Both the position numbers and the translations under genes were made by a program. A stretch of DNA of 64,000 bases from Progne subis subis (taxonomy: Eukaryota; Chordata; Aves; Passeriformes; Hirundinidae), in the NCBI GenBank assembly GCA_022316685.1, contig JAKJHU010000014.1, positions 3,467,001-3,531,000 on the forward strand, written 5' to 3'. The notes below the pieces were generated by a model. That model saw only the letters and a list, made by a program, of their open reading frames with translations. It did not search any database and was not told the origin of the DNA. This document shows positions 12,895 through 24,000 of the stretch, piece by piece. Numbering within the stretch: position 1 is the first letter of the stretch; each line of letters begins with the position of its first letter.

Positions 12895-12955
12895 GGGGGG
12901 CTCCGAGCCCCGGGGGCGGGCAGGGGCCGGGGCCGGGGATGGGGGTGGGGGGCGG
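12895..12955 (+). promoter_or_regulatory. G-quadruplex-forming tract after the splice donor
   Basis: At least eight runs of three to six G separated by one to several bases lie within 60 bp, starting 9 nt after the donor GT. That meets the usual four-run rule for G-quadruplex formation several times over. On the plus strand it would be present in both DNA and pre-mRNA of the inferred gene. Intronic G-runs close to 5' splice sites are known to act as splicing enhancers. Confidence 0.75.
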
Positions 12956-13030
12956 CCGCCCTGTTTGTGTCGGTGGAGGCGGGAGGGGGATGGGACCAGA
13001 ACGCCTCTCCGACCCCCTCTTTTTTATTCA

Positions 13031-13090
13031 TGTGTATATATACAAATATATATATATATACACACACAGACACTTATATATGTACATATT
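13031..13090. repeat. TA/CA-rich microsatellite
   Basis: A patch of TATATA, CACACA and again TATATA inside the CpG island, with poly(T) of about 14 further on (13,152-13,165). Peptides rich in YIYIY read from it are artefacts. Confidence 0.85.
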
Positions 13091-13329
13091 TACCCCCCGC
13101 TTCCCCTCCCCCACCCCGCGCCGCCGGCTTCCCCTCCCCCACCCGCCTTCATTTTTTTTTTTTTTTAAATTAATTTTTAAAAAATTAAAAGGTTTAATGG
13201 AGCGGGGGATGGGGGGGACACCGGCCTCAGCAGCGAATGGCACACGGGAGCCATGGCGAGAGGCCTATTTTTAGCCCGATTTGTGTGGAAGAGCGGCTTC
13301 CCCTCCCCCCTCCCCGCATATTTACTTAT

Positions 13330-13395
13330 GGGGGGAGGGGAAGGGGGGAAGGGGGGCAGGGCCGGGTCGGGGTGGGGGAGGGGAGGCGAGGCCCT
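13330..13395 (+). promoter_or_regulatory. Second G-rich, G-quadruplex-forming tract
   Basis: Runs of four to six G separated by one or two bases (GGGGGAGGGGAAGGGGGG and on) extend for about 60 bp on the plus strand. It is the second such tract in the island and lies in the inferred start of intron 1. Confidence 0.7.
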
Positions 13396-15159
13396 TCCCC
13401 TCCCCCTCTCCCCGGAGTTCTCCCCCATCCCGAGCCCGCCGTCCCTCGGAAGGGGGTGCACCCCGCACCCCCCGGGCTATTCCCGCTGTTCCTGCCCCCG
13501 GAGCCAAGTTATTGATCAGTTTTCCGCCTGAGTTCAGGGCAGAACGTGAGGTGGCAGGGAGCGGGCCCGGTTCGGGGCATAAAATAAGCTTTTATTTTCC
13601 CATTTCGCAGCGTCTCTCCTTCCCAGGATATATCCCTATCCCTGGTGTAAATTGTGTGTTCCATCAATTAGAGTGGTTGATGCCATGTGTGCTGTTTTCT
13701 TGGTGGAGGCTTTAAGTCCTGGAATATGTGGCTTGTTATTGTTGTACCCTCGAAAGGGTTAAAATTTATCGTGTTGTTCCAGGTGAATTTAATCTTTCAT
13801 CACCGAATTTCCTTTTAAGGCAGCTTGACAGAATAAAAGTCTCTTCCTCGCTTGTCTTTATCCCCAGAACAGCAAAACTTTGTCTGTGCTTTATGGCAGG
13901 GGCTGGTTGCTGCACATGACACGTGAGTCTGGAGGAAAGTTTGGTTTGTAGGTCGCTGTGTAGGAAAGTGAAGTTTGCTGGTGAAGTTTTTACTACTCTC
14001 CAGTGTGCTCGACTTCCTCATTTTCCTGTCTGTGTAAATCAAATTCCTAACTGATTTATGGGGGAGGGGATCACAAAACATATTCCTTCCTTATTGTTAA
14101 GGCATGGGAGGCATGATCAGGAGAACCAGGTCTTTGTTGCATAAAAGAAGAGAGTGGTGTGGGCTTGTCTGACTCGCTTTGCTGTCCTTTCGTGCTAAAA
14201 TAAATGCCCGAGCACATTTGCGTGCATTAACAAGGTTCTGTGCTGTTGGTGGTCTCTACCCTTCGGCTGTTGTGAGTTGTGCTCCTTTAGCAGTGAGGGC
14301 ACCATATGCAAAATTGGTGTTTGGGGTTTGGTTGGACCTGGGCTTTGGGGTAGTTTTGTGCCCCTGTCTTGCTCTGAGTAACCCAAAGGCTTGTCCATGT
14401 GAGGCTCACGTTGGGTTTGGGGCCTTCTTTTGGACACGTGTGTTAACGGGCTTTTTGGGATACTTTCCAAGTGAAGACTAGACCTGCAAGCTCCTGTGCG
14501 TTTCCTGAAATTTAAGCAAGTGGGTATGTGTTTGTGGATCAGCTGTGGAGGGGTTTTTGCCCTTATCGGTTGGAAAAAAAGGGCGGGTAATGGTGCTTAG
14601 GGCACAGGTGGTGCCCTGTAATTGATCAAAACAAACTTTCTGTGGTTTTCTCTAGTGTGTTATTTTTTTTCCTTTGTTTATGGTCTGATGGAATGGTAAC
14701 ATTTTGTATTATTTACCTAAGGTCACCTGAGCTGGTGCACTGTTGCTGTCTTAAGTTTTCTTGGGGAAAGTTGGATTCTTCTCCATGAGAACTATGTTTT
14801 CTGGTACTGTGTCTTGGGAGCGTGGTGGCCTGCCTCCCAAACTGTTATTGGGAACACCTGGAGAACACTTAACTCTCATTCCTTGCGGAAAGAAGGAAAT
14901 GTAATTTAAATGTATGAAAGGAGTTGGGGTTTGGCTTTTGGGCTTTATAATTTATTTTTAAGGCTGTGCAAGAGTGTATAGTTTTTGTTTGTTTGAATGT
15001 GCACAGCCTTAACGTGTATGTAGCGTAAAGAATACAATAACTGCAGAAGATTCTGTTGCTTAAGGCTTTCCCCCCCTTCTAACAGGTAGTTAAGATTTTT
15101 TTTTGTCAGTTTCTTTTTTACTATGACTACTTCTTTCAATTTTACTCTATATATGGTAA

Positions 15160-15215
15160 TTATTGATGTTTGTGTAATGCTTTGAAGTTGTAAGGCAGGG
15201 TATAAGCACTAAATA
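15160..15215 (+). mobile_element. Possible MIR-type SINE remnant
   Basis: TATTGATGTTTGTGTAATGC, then TTTGAAGTTGTAAGGC, then GTATAAGCACTAAAT resembles the MIR1_Amn 3' part (TTTGTAAAGCGCTTTGA, AAGGCGCTATATAA). Only about 55 bp are recognisable, in the same orientation as the copy at 9,355. Confidence is limited by its short length. Confidence 0.45.
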
Positions 15216-18200
15216 CCCAACAGCAATACTTCATAGTCATTTTCCCATCGTGAAAGAGTTTGATGCTAAAAAGTGCTACAGCCCTAAGCATCAAGAGGCT
15301 CTGGATGGATTAGGGGAAATGGCCAAAGTTGCTGATAATGTTGTTTTCAGATAATAGTTTTAAGTTAGGAAGAACAGATCTGAATAATGTAAAGCAAACT
15401 GAGTTATTTTACCTAACTTCATTTTCATCTGGAAGTTAATAGAACGGGGACTTTGCATTTGAGTCAGAATGTGTTTGCTGTTTCAAGTTTTGTAGTGGCA
15501 GTAAAGACCCACATCCTACAAGGATGTAATCGTGCAGAAGTCAGGAAGTCCTGTAAAACGCACAGCTTTGTGAACATCAGCGGTCTCGTTCAGCTGAATG
15601 AGCTCTGCAGCTGTCTGTGAAGCTGCTCCCAGAAGTTGGGTGTGTTTTATATTAGTGGTGGGCAGTAGGATGTGAATCTTTCATTACACTGATGCTGTTT
15701 TGGTACAACAGCACTGTAAAGTGTTTTGGGAAGGCTGAGGCAGTGGCAGGTGTGACACCTTTTCATCACTAATTCCTCTGCTCATTAGGAGTCCCAAGTG
15801 ATAGTCACCCCTCCAGTTTTTGCTTGCTTTGCCTGTCTCTTCTGTCCCCCTGGTCCCACAGCTGCTGAGGATCCTGGTGCCTGTGTGAATTCTGACACCT
15901 TGCTGGCGAGGACACTGCTGGCAAGCGGAGCAGAGACAGACACAAACCTCCTGCCAGCTTCTCCCCTTCCCATCTGGGATAGGGTGGTGGTGAAGTGGTC
16001 TGGTCTGTGCTTTGGAGAGGAGCGCAAGGACAGCGCTGTGCTGCACGTCGGTGTTGTGTCAATACTGAAATATTGCGATACTGAGATGTGCTGTACCCAA
16101 GTGTGATTCATTCATAATCTAATTCATGTTGTTCATATTGAGTGGTGTGATGCTGGTCTGTGTGCTGACCATCCTCACTGAGTGTGTGTTTGCATATGTG
16201 TGCACCCTGAGTTCAGGGTGTAATAATGACTGTGTTTAATGCCCTAAACATCAGCTCGTGCAAGTAGCTGCAGGTTGGGAGAGAAGTGAAAGTGCGTGTG
16301 CACACTCTGTAATTATGCATGTTTGGCTCCTGCAAAAAGTAACTGCTCTGAGAATATACTCATTGCATGCTCATTTTTAAATACAAATTTAAGTGTTTGT
16401 GTTAGGTGAAGAAGTGTCAGTAACTTCCCATTAGGAACTATGATTGACAGCTCTTCTCTTTGAGTTGCATTGCTGCATTAGTGTAGCAGCTTCAAATTAA
16501 CAGATGATGAAGAAACCATTTCTATGTTCCTTCTGTTGATTTAGCCACCGCTGTCCCAAATGTGCTCAGTTTTTTTAAGTGCTAAAGTATGAAGTTAGAT
16601 GGTTTCAATTTCTGTAAAGTCACTTAATGATGAGTGACTTTACTAGAAAAAGGTTCATCCAGTGATCCCGAGCACAGTAGATGGAGACTGCTTTATTCAT
16701 ATCGTAATTGGTTTCTTCTGAGATAAAGTGTGACAATGAAATGAGGAATAAGGAGTATCTTTTGATATGAAATTGTAGGGGAATATATTTGCTTTCCTTT
16801 AATTTTGCAAAATTGAATTAACTAACTGGAGGTAAGAAACAGTGAAAATGAGGCAGCATAGCTGTCACTTTGGGAGAGTTGATTGCTTGAGTGAAAAGGT
16901 TTGGGGAAGTCTGGTCTGGAAATTGCCAATTTGTATGAAAACTGGCGAACTTCTTAGTGTTCCGTCTTGTGGTATCTAATCCAAATTGAGGAGGCCCTTT
17001 TCTTTCTTCTTGTAAAACAAGGCTGAACTTGTTTATACAAAATGCCCTAGAGTCTTAGTGTCCTTGTTTGAGCTCAGGTTAAATGCTCCTTTGATTGTGA
17101 AGGATCTACAGAACCGTAACTCAGCTTACAGTCTAAAACCTTTGTCTTTAATGCCTTACCACTTACATTTCTGTGACATCCTTTAGACTTAACTTTTTAT
17201 ATTGATAAGGAGCCTTAAAAATAACTCTGCTTCGCTAAGAAGTAAGTGGTCATTCCAAGCTGGAGGTTGTGTAATTGTGGGGGAAAATCCACACACCAGT
17301 TGGGTGTATAGGACTTTAATGGCTTGATTAGCCAAGGACTGAAATTGCTGGTGTTGCAGCTCACCCCTTCTCGCTTGCTTTTTGGATGGGCTGATTGCAG
17401 GGAAGACTTCGGAGTGTATTTCCTCACCTATAGACATAGTAATAAGAAAGTCTGGTGAATTGGTATAGCTTTCTGAAGAACTTACTGAAAGAAGCTCCAA
17501 AGTGGTGAGGGGGCACGTTATGGAATTGTCTTGGCCAATATTTGCAGCATCTTTCAAAGAGTCTTCTTTTACTTTGAATGTAATTGTGCGTGGCCAAACT
17601 CAGTGCTAAGTGGAGATACTGAGGTCCTTTGGAGTATGTTAGCTGGAATGCCAGAAGCTACCTCCCTAGGTATGCTGTCAGCCTAACGTGCCATTTTTGA
17701 GGATGAGTAATGCACGCAGATTGGGTGTCAACCTGGCGCTGTGGTTCAGTGCCTGCCCGTGGCCGTTCCTGGTGCTCTGTGTATCCTGCTTGTCTCCAGG
17801 AGCTGGAGGTGTGCTGGCAGTGGGGATCTGCTTCCTGACTTTGTGCTGTAGTTGTGCTTGGTGCAAGCATGGCTCCTCTTAAGAGGAGTATAAGCTGTCA
17901 TCTGCATCTCTAAAGGAAGATATTAATAGTCTTATTTTCAAAGATGCTGAGTCCCTGCAGTTGCATGTGAAGTTGGCAGTCTCTGTGTGTGCTTAGCATT
18001 TCTAAAAATCAACTCTTGTGTGTGGATTGCCGGCTTCTGCAAACTCCCGTGAGGGTGTAGTTTCTGTTCCTGGGAGCAGTATTAGTAAAAGGCTATGTTG
18101 TGTGCTCTGACTTGTGTTTATTGTTGTAATTCTGAAGTCTCCATGTTGCAGAGGAACAATCTTGCTTACTAGTAATGTCTAGCACTAAAAAATCAGAATC

Positions 18201-18548
18201 ATCCAGAGAAAACAGTTGTGTGGGTTTTTTTGTTTTATGATCCAAGGCTCTGTTCAATCTCTGTTCAATGTCAGTGCGTTACAGACGTTCTCTACAACCG
18301 TGTGCCATATGCAGACACGCTGGGTGTCATTTTGGATGGCTGGAGGTGCGTTGCTGGAAGTTTTGGCTGGTGGGATGTGGGTAGCAGACCTTCCCTTCCA
18401 CTTCAGCAGGGCAATAGTTTTGCCAGCCTGGCAGGGCAGGCGAGCAGCTGTCCCTGCAGTAAAGCTGGGGCTCCTTTTAACTGGTTGGGGGTTTGGGGAA
18501 TGGTTCAGACTCTTCTCTGGCTGCACACAGAGCTCTCTCTCACCCCAC

Positions 18549-18556
18549 TGACGTCA
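18549..18556. promoter_or_regulatory. Perfect CRE palindrome
   Basis: TGACGTCA, the full cAMP-response element bound by CREB/ATF and AP-1 family factors, inside the 10 bp palindrome CTGACGTCAG. Occupancy is not shown by sequence. Confidence 0.45.
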
Positions 18557-20929
18557 GGCTGATGGTAGATTTTTATGAATTGGGACTGTGAAAGTGGAAG
18601 CTTTGCTCTGTGCGCAGCTACGTGCCTGTTGGTGGCGACCAGAGAGCTGCAGAAAAGATCTCTGTGCAAGCTATTCCTGGAGAATTTTTCCAGGGTTATG
18701 AGTTAAGGGTCAAATATTTACTGTTTGTGAAAATGTAGTGCTAAATTCTGTGCTCAGTGTCAAAACCACAGAAATTCTCAAGGTCTAGAGCCCTAAATAG
18801 AAACCTGTCCTAAAAGTTGCATCCATTTGACATTAACAATGTTAAAAGTTCAGCCTCTTCACATGGGTGACTTATAGCCAGCAAACTGAGTGGGAAGTCA
18901 TGGATGGTGAGCACATGTAAGGCAGATTTCAGTTCCCTTATAGTTCCCTAAAAGTATCAGGGGAAGAGGAGACAGTTTGATTTCCTGGAATAAGTTGCCC
19001 GGGCTGGCCGAGGAGTGGATTAACAAGTTTCATAGCTCTTTAGTGGTTTTTGGACAGACTGATTCATGCTTGAGTGTCAGCATGACTTCTGAAAATACAA
19101 ATTTGCTTTTTAAAAACAGTATTAAAATAATGCCGTTATTTTTCATTTATTATTGATATAGTTCTAACTTACAGTCCTCTTGGACAAATGAGTGTTTTTG
19201 CCATTAATTTCAGCGGTTGAGAGAGGAGCTTACCTTAAAATACTGATTGATCTTGAGAGATGAGTGAGTCTGGCCCTCCCCCCGTTGCTTCCTGGTCTCT
19301 CTAGCTCACAGTAAGCATGAGAACTTTTCCTCTTTTAGGTTACGTCTAAATTTGTGGGGAAAAAATAGTTTTGATATTGCATAGACCTATGGGGGAAATA
19401 ACAAGAGATCTGGGTCAAAAAAGTAGGACGTGCAAGATTTAGAAGCTGTTGGAGTGTATTTATTTGTCCTATATTAGGTTAAAGGAAGTATTGGTGCTCT
19501 CAGTTTGGCAACGTGTCCTTCAGTCTGCAGTGTGCTGTGAAGGGAAGACAACTGTGAAACAATGATTCACCACTAATTTTTGTATGGATGTCCACATTCT
19601 TCTCTAGTGTAGAAATTTCTGCTTGTGTATCAACACAGACACACTTTCCTAAATACTGACTCCTGGAGATAAATTCTAATTGGGAAGTGCTTTGTAAAAA
19701 TAAGGTGTTTTTGCTGTGATGTTTGTGATTCTGTAATGTGTTTACTTTGGGGTTACATTTGTTCAGATTTTATGCTTTTTAACGTACTTATAAAGTGAAG
19801 TTAGCATGAACATGGATGGAGGAAAATGAGGGATGGTGTTGTCAAACCATCTATTAATGCTGACATCAAATAAATAGTGCTAGAAACATACCTGGTGTAG
19901 CAATGGATTAGTTGTTTCCCACTGCTAGTGCAACAAATCTGGGGTTTATAGAAGTGGGGTCTGTACTTGCTGAACAACATGAATGATTTCCTGATGCTAG
20001 CATGGTACCTGATTTTCCACTTAATTTTGAATGCACAACTAAATTTCACAATCTGGCATCTTGTTTAGACTGTAAGTATCTAACATTGTGGGCATGAAGA
20101 AAGTCAGCAATATGAAACATCAATATGTTTAATTGTGACAAAACTTGAACTTGAACACAAATACAGTGAAACAACCTACTAAGCAGTTTTGGTGAGTTTG
20201 ATCTGATAGCAGGAACGGATATCTAAAAGTAGCTGATTAATAGAAACCAACTTTTTTCTTTTTTTATTTTTTTAACAGATTTTTGCCTTTATTGTAAATA
20301 TTTGTCACAGTCGTTTGAGTTGTAAGAAAAATGCTTTATATTTCTGTGAATGTCTTCCAGGGCAGATTGTGAATGGCCTTTGATTATGTTAGAAATGTCA
20401 ATGTTATCTTGCTGTTGGCAAAATCCATATTAGTTGGCTCTTCTGCTGTCTGCACATGCAAGGTTATTTTGATAGGGATTAGTTTTTTCTCGCTCATCAA
20501 GGCCCTTTGTAAGATTCATTCTTACAGTAGATATAATACACATTAAATAGGTTAGCAATTAAGTTTCAAGAGTCTCTTCTATTAAAATAAAACAAAAAGC
20601 CCTCTTAACCACTGGGTCATCCCATTGAGGTGCTTGGGTACCACAGCCCTCCCAGGTGTATTATTTTCTTTTAAGATGGGCATTGCTTTTGTCTTAAGAA
20701 ATGAACCCTCTCTGTGTGATTCTGAGTGCTGGTTATGAAAGCACCAATTTCAATTTTCCCATCAATCTGCTGTTGTCCCAATACCTGGAACACAGCTGGA
20801 GTCCCATGTTAGAGATACTCACTGTGTGCGAATACTAGGGGCTTTTAGAGATCCTCTGTGCATCGACAGAAATGGTGGGAAAAATTACAAAAAAAGACAT
20901 ACACAAAAGATAAATAGATGGAAACTTTC

Positions 20930-21075
20930 AGAGGTAGCCAGGGAAAACACTCTGGATGTGTTTTGACTCGCTCTTTGACGCTACGGATGACTTCATACAC
21001 GAGGCTCGGAGGGTATGTGAAATGCAGTGTCAGACTCCGGCGAGGAGAGCATCCCTTACGTAGGCTGAGATTTGT
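20930..21075. other. Small CpG-richer patch in AT-rich intron
   Basis: About nine CpG dinucleotides lie in 145 bp (ACTCGCTC, GACGCTACGG, CACGAGG, CTCCGGCGAGG, TTACGTAG), clearly denser than the flanks. A minus-strand open frame crosses it with an ordinary-looking amino-acid mix, but I recognise no family and see no clear splice pair. It might be an intronic enhancer, an old retrocopy, or a minor promoter. Confidence 0.4.
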
Positions 21076-24000
21076 CTGTTGTGCCAGCAGCAAGGCTTGT
21101 GTACGTTGGACACTGCTGCAGAGCTCCAGAAAGCTCCACTGATGGTGTTAGAATATGTGAAATTTCATTTGCGTGCTTAATGTGCCTCCCGCTTTCCCAG
21201 CTGTGGTCTGTAACTACCTGCTTGTGGAATGGAGTTTTTTCAAGGTGAAATTAAAGAAATGCACATTTAAAACATGTGCTTTAAAAACACATTCAGAGAT
21301 CAGGTTAGTCAGATTTCATTTGTGTTAATGTTCCTGTAAATGGTGAAAGTTTGGAACTGCAGTGTACTTCCGTGTGCCTGTTGCTGCCTACTTGTATTTG
21401 TTAATCTGGTGCTGCTGGGCTTACTGCTGTTCTGTGTAATTAAAATAACCCCCCAAGCTTCCCCTTGTGTGATAAAAAGACTAGTGGTGCAAGATTGTGT
21501 TGCTTTTTTCTTTCTTAATTAACCCCTTCCAAGTGTCAGGGTGGCTCTACCTTCTCCTCTTGGCTCTGCTTCCTTGTCCTGCTGTAGTGGGAAAGTGGCA
21601 AATAAGTGTAGTGAACTGGAGCGTTTTGTGTTCACCCTGACGGTTTGCACCATTTTATTCTTACCCCTTCCTAAGGCTTTATTTGATTTTTCTAATAATT
21701 CCCTGCCTGTCTCTTTTTTTTTTTTCCCCTAGGCTTTCTCTTTCCTTTTTTTTATTTTGGACTTTACTTTTGCATTCTCCCCATCTGTTCTCTTGTCAGT
21801 CTTTTAAATCAAATTGGTGCTCATTTGTTTCTGTTCTCTGGGTTTTCTTTGCTTTCTTCCTCTTTCTCAAAATGTTAGTTAAGCTTATATACAGGACTTG
21901 GTCCTAGGTGGTGGAGGGGTTGAATGGGTTTGGATGATGTAGCCTGAGTCAGTGGTGAAGCAAAACCTGCTGGGGAAGTCTCATTTTCCTGTGTGTTCCC
22001 CTGGCAGCGAGCAGGAGGTGAGCGAGGGGCCTGCCTGCGGGCACATGGGTGGTTGGGATGGGCACACAGGGCAGGAAATGCAGAGGACAAATTTTGGCAG
22101 TGCTTTTATATGATAAAAATAATCTTGGCTCTAGGCACAGCATTGATCCAACTCTTGATGAAGTCAGAGGGAGGCTTTGGAGGGAGTCGGTGTGAGCATT
22201 TAGTACAGACACAAAAAACTAAGGAAGTTGGAGTGAAAACCTCAGCGCAAGGTGGGGTTGGCTTTGGGCTTTTCAAAATAAGGGGTTTTATGCAAGAAGT
22301 TTTTATTGACATTGTGACTTAAAATTAGTGAAAACATAGTCAGTCATCGTGAAATCAGTGGCAGCCTTATCTTATTGTTTTTATTGTGGGTAGTGTTGAC
22401 AAGTCACATGCCCCATTGTTCTGGGTGAACAAACAGGGCTTTGAGGCTGCGAGCTGGGACGTGCGCACAGGCGCCTTTGTCCTGTGTGGAACTGCGACTT
22501 CGGAGTTGGGAGATTTGTCTTTATAGAGTTCACGTCCAGGAGCTGCATGATAAAATACTCTCTTGCTTGATAGCTCAGTGCTGGGATTTTTTTTTGTTTT
22601 TTGTTGGTTTTTTTGGTGTGTTTTTTTGGGGTTTTTTTTTGTGTTTTGTTGTCCAGAACCTAAGAAAAGAAACACAGGTGACTTTAGTGGATCATAAACA
22701 CTCTCCTATCTCATTCCCCAGCAAAACCTATGGATAGCAGGCTTGTGTTCTGGCTCTGGAGTGGATGTACTTGGGACAGAGAGAATACAGAATATGCTTT
22801 TGAGAAAGTCAGTAAAAGATTTTTGCTTGAAAGCCTTCCAGGTGTAAGTCCTCTACCACAAAGCTGGTGACTCTTGAGATAATAGTGAACCTCATCTCTA
22901 CTGAAGTCACAGTTTTGTGGATCACCTCTAAATTACTCATGCCATTTATAAATCCCTGTAATCAGGATATGTGTAGTGTAACTAAGATGGATGCAGTAGA
23001 GACTGGCTGCAGGAGCAGACTTGGCACGTGTAGGCTGTGGATGCAGTCATCCAGCCGTATCTGGGGGAGAATTCCATTGAAATTGCTGTGAGTTTTGCTT
23101 AAGGAAGAGCAGAAAGATTAGACTTCCCTGTCTACAGTGATTTTTATTATGTTGTTGTTTTTAGTATATCTTAATGCCTGTGTCGCTCATTGTCTGGTCC
23201 AGTATTTTTGATTTGTAGAATAAATGTGGTTGCGGTTTTTTGTTGTTGTCCTTGGTTTTGGTGTTTTTTTCCTTTTACTTTAAATCAGTTTATAATCTTG
23301 CTTTTTCCTCTTTGTAAACCGGTGCTTGCAGGGTGTTTCATACCTATACAGGACTATTCACCAAAATGATCTTGAATTGTCAGGGCTCCACAGTAGATAT
23401 TACTGAGTTGCTTTCATATGTAATGGCATGGAAGGTGGCAAAAACTTCTAAACTGGTAGAAATTCTCGTAGCAATCTTGACTGTGTGTCGACAATGTCAG
23501 CTGTGTGTCCATCTGCTCTCTGGTATTAGAAAACTTCCTCACTTTGGGTGGCTTGCAGGCAGTCTGTAAAATAGCGCTTTAATTTCGATGAAGAATGAAT
23601 GGCAATCTTTTGACATCCTAATGTGGGTGTAATAGAGCAATGGAATATATTCTGTGGGTTACTGCTCAAGGTTTTCAGACTTTTTTTTTTAGCATGACTG
23701 CAGATTGTTTACACAGTCCCTTCATGGGAACTGCTTGATAGAGGGAATTATGGAATTACTTTTTGGTTATAAATTCTCTCTGTATGTTTCCACAGGCCTG
23801 TCTAGCTCTGTGGTGGATCCCCAGAGACACACCTCCACTCCCCACACCCACGATTTTGCTTTTCTGAGTTGACCTAATATACGAGTATGGAACAGATAAC
23901 TGTGTTTACTTCATTTTTCATTTACATCACTGAAGATTTTCTGTCCACATAACGATTGGGGCAGAAAGCTGGTGTCAGGATTATCTGTTATTTCTGCCAC

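Larger units (their letters stand above)
11850..13600. promoter_or_regulatory. CpG island promoter
   Basis: GC content and CpG density rise sharply compared with both flanks: GCGC, CCGCGG and CGGCC motifs recur from about 11,850 onward, and the signal fades after about 13,570. It is the only large CpG island in the window. Visible promoter-like elements include CAGCGCTACGCGCTG (two 6 bp inverted arms, NRF1-like in form) near 12,505 and a TATAAAA at 12,797-12,803. A splice donor inside it (12,886) points to a first exon on the plus strand. A divergent minus-strand transcript from the same island cannot be excluded. I give no start site, because none is provable here. Confidence 0.85.

Noticed and set aside
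11924..13715. Many long overlapping open frames in the CpG island on both strands
   Set aside because: They are rich in P, G, R, A and F because of homopolymers and GC content; stop codons are rare in such DNA. None has a motif or a sensible start.
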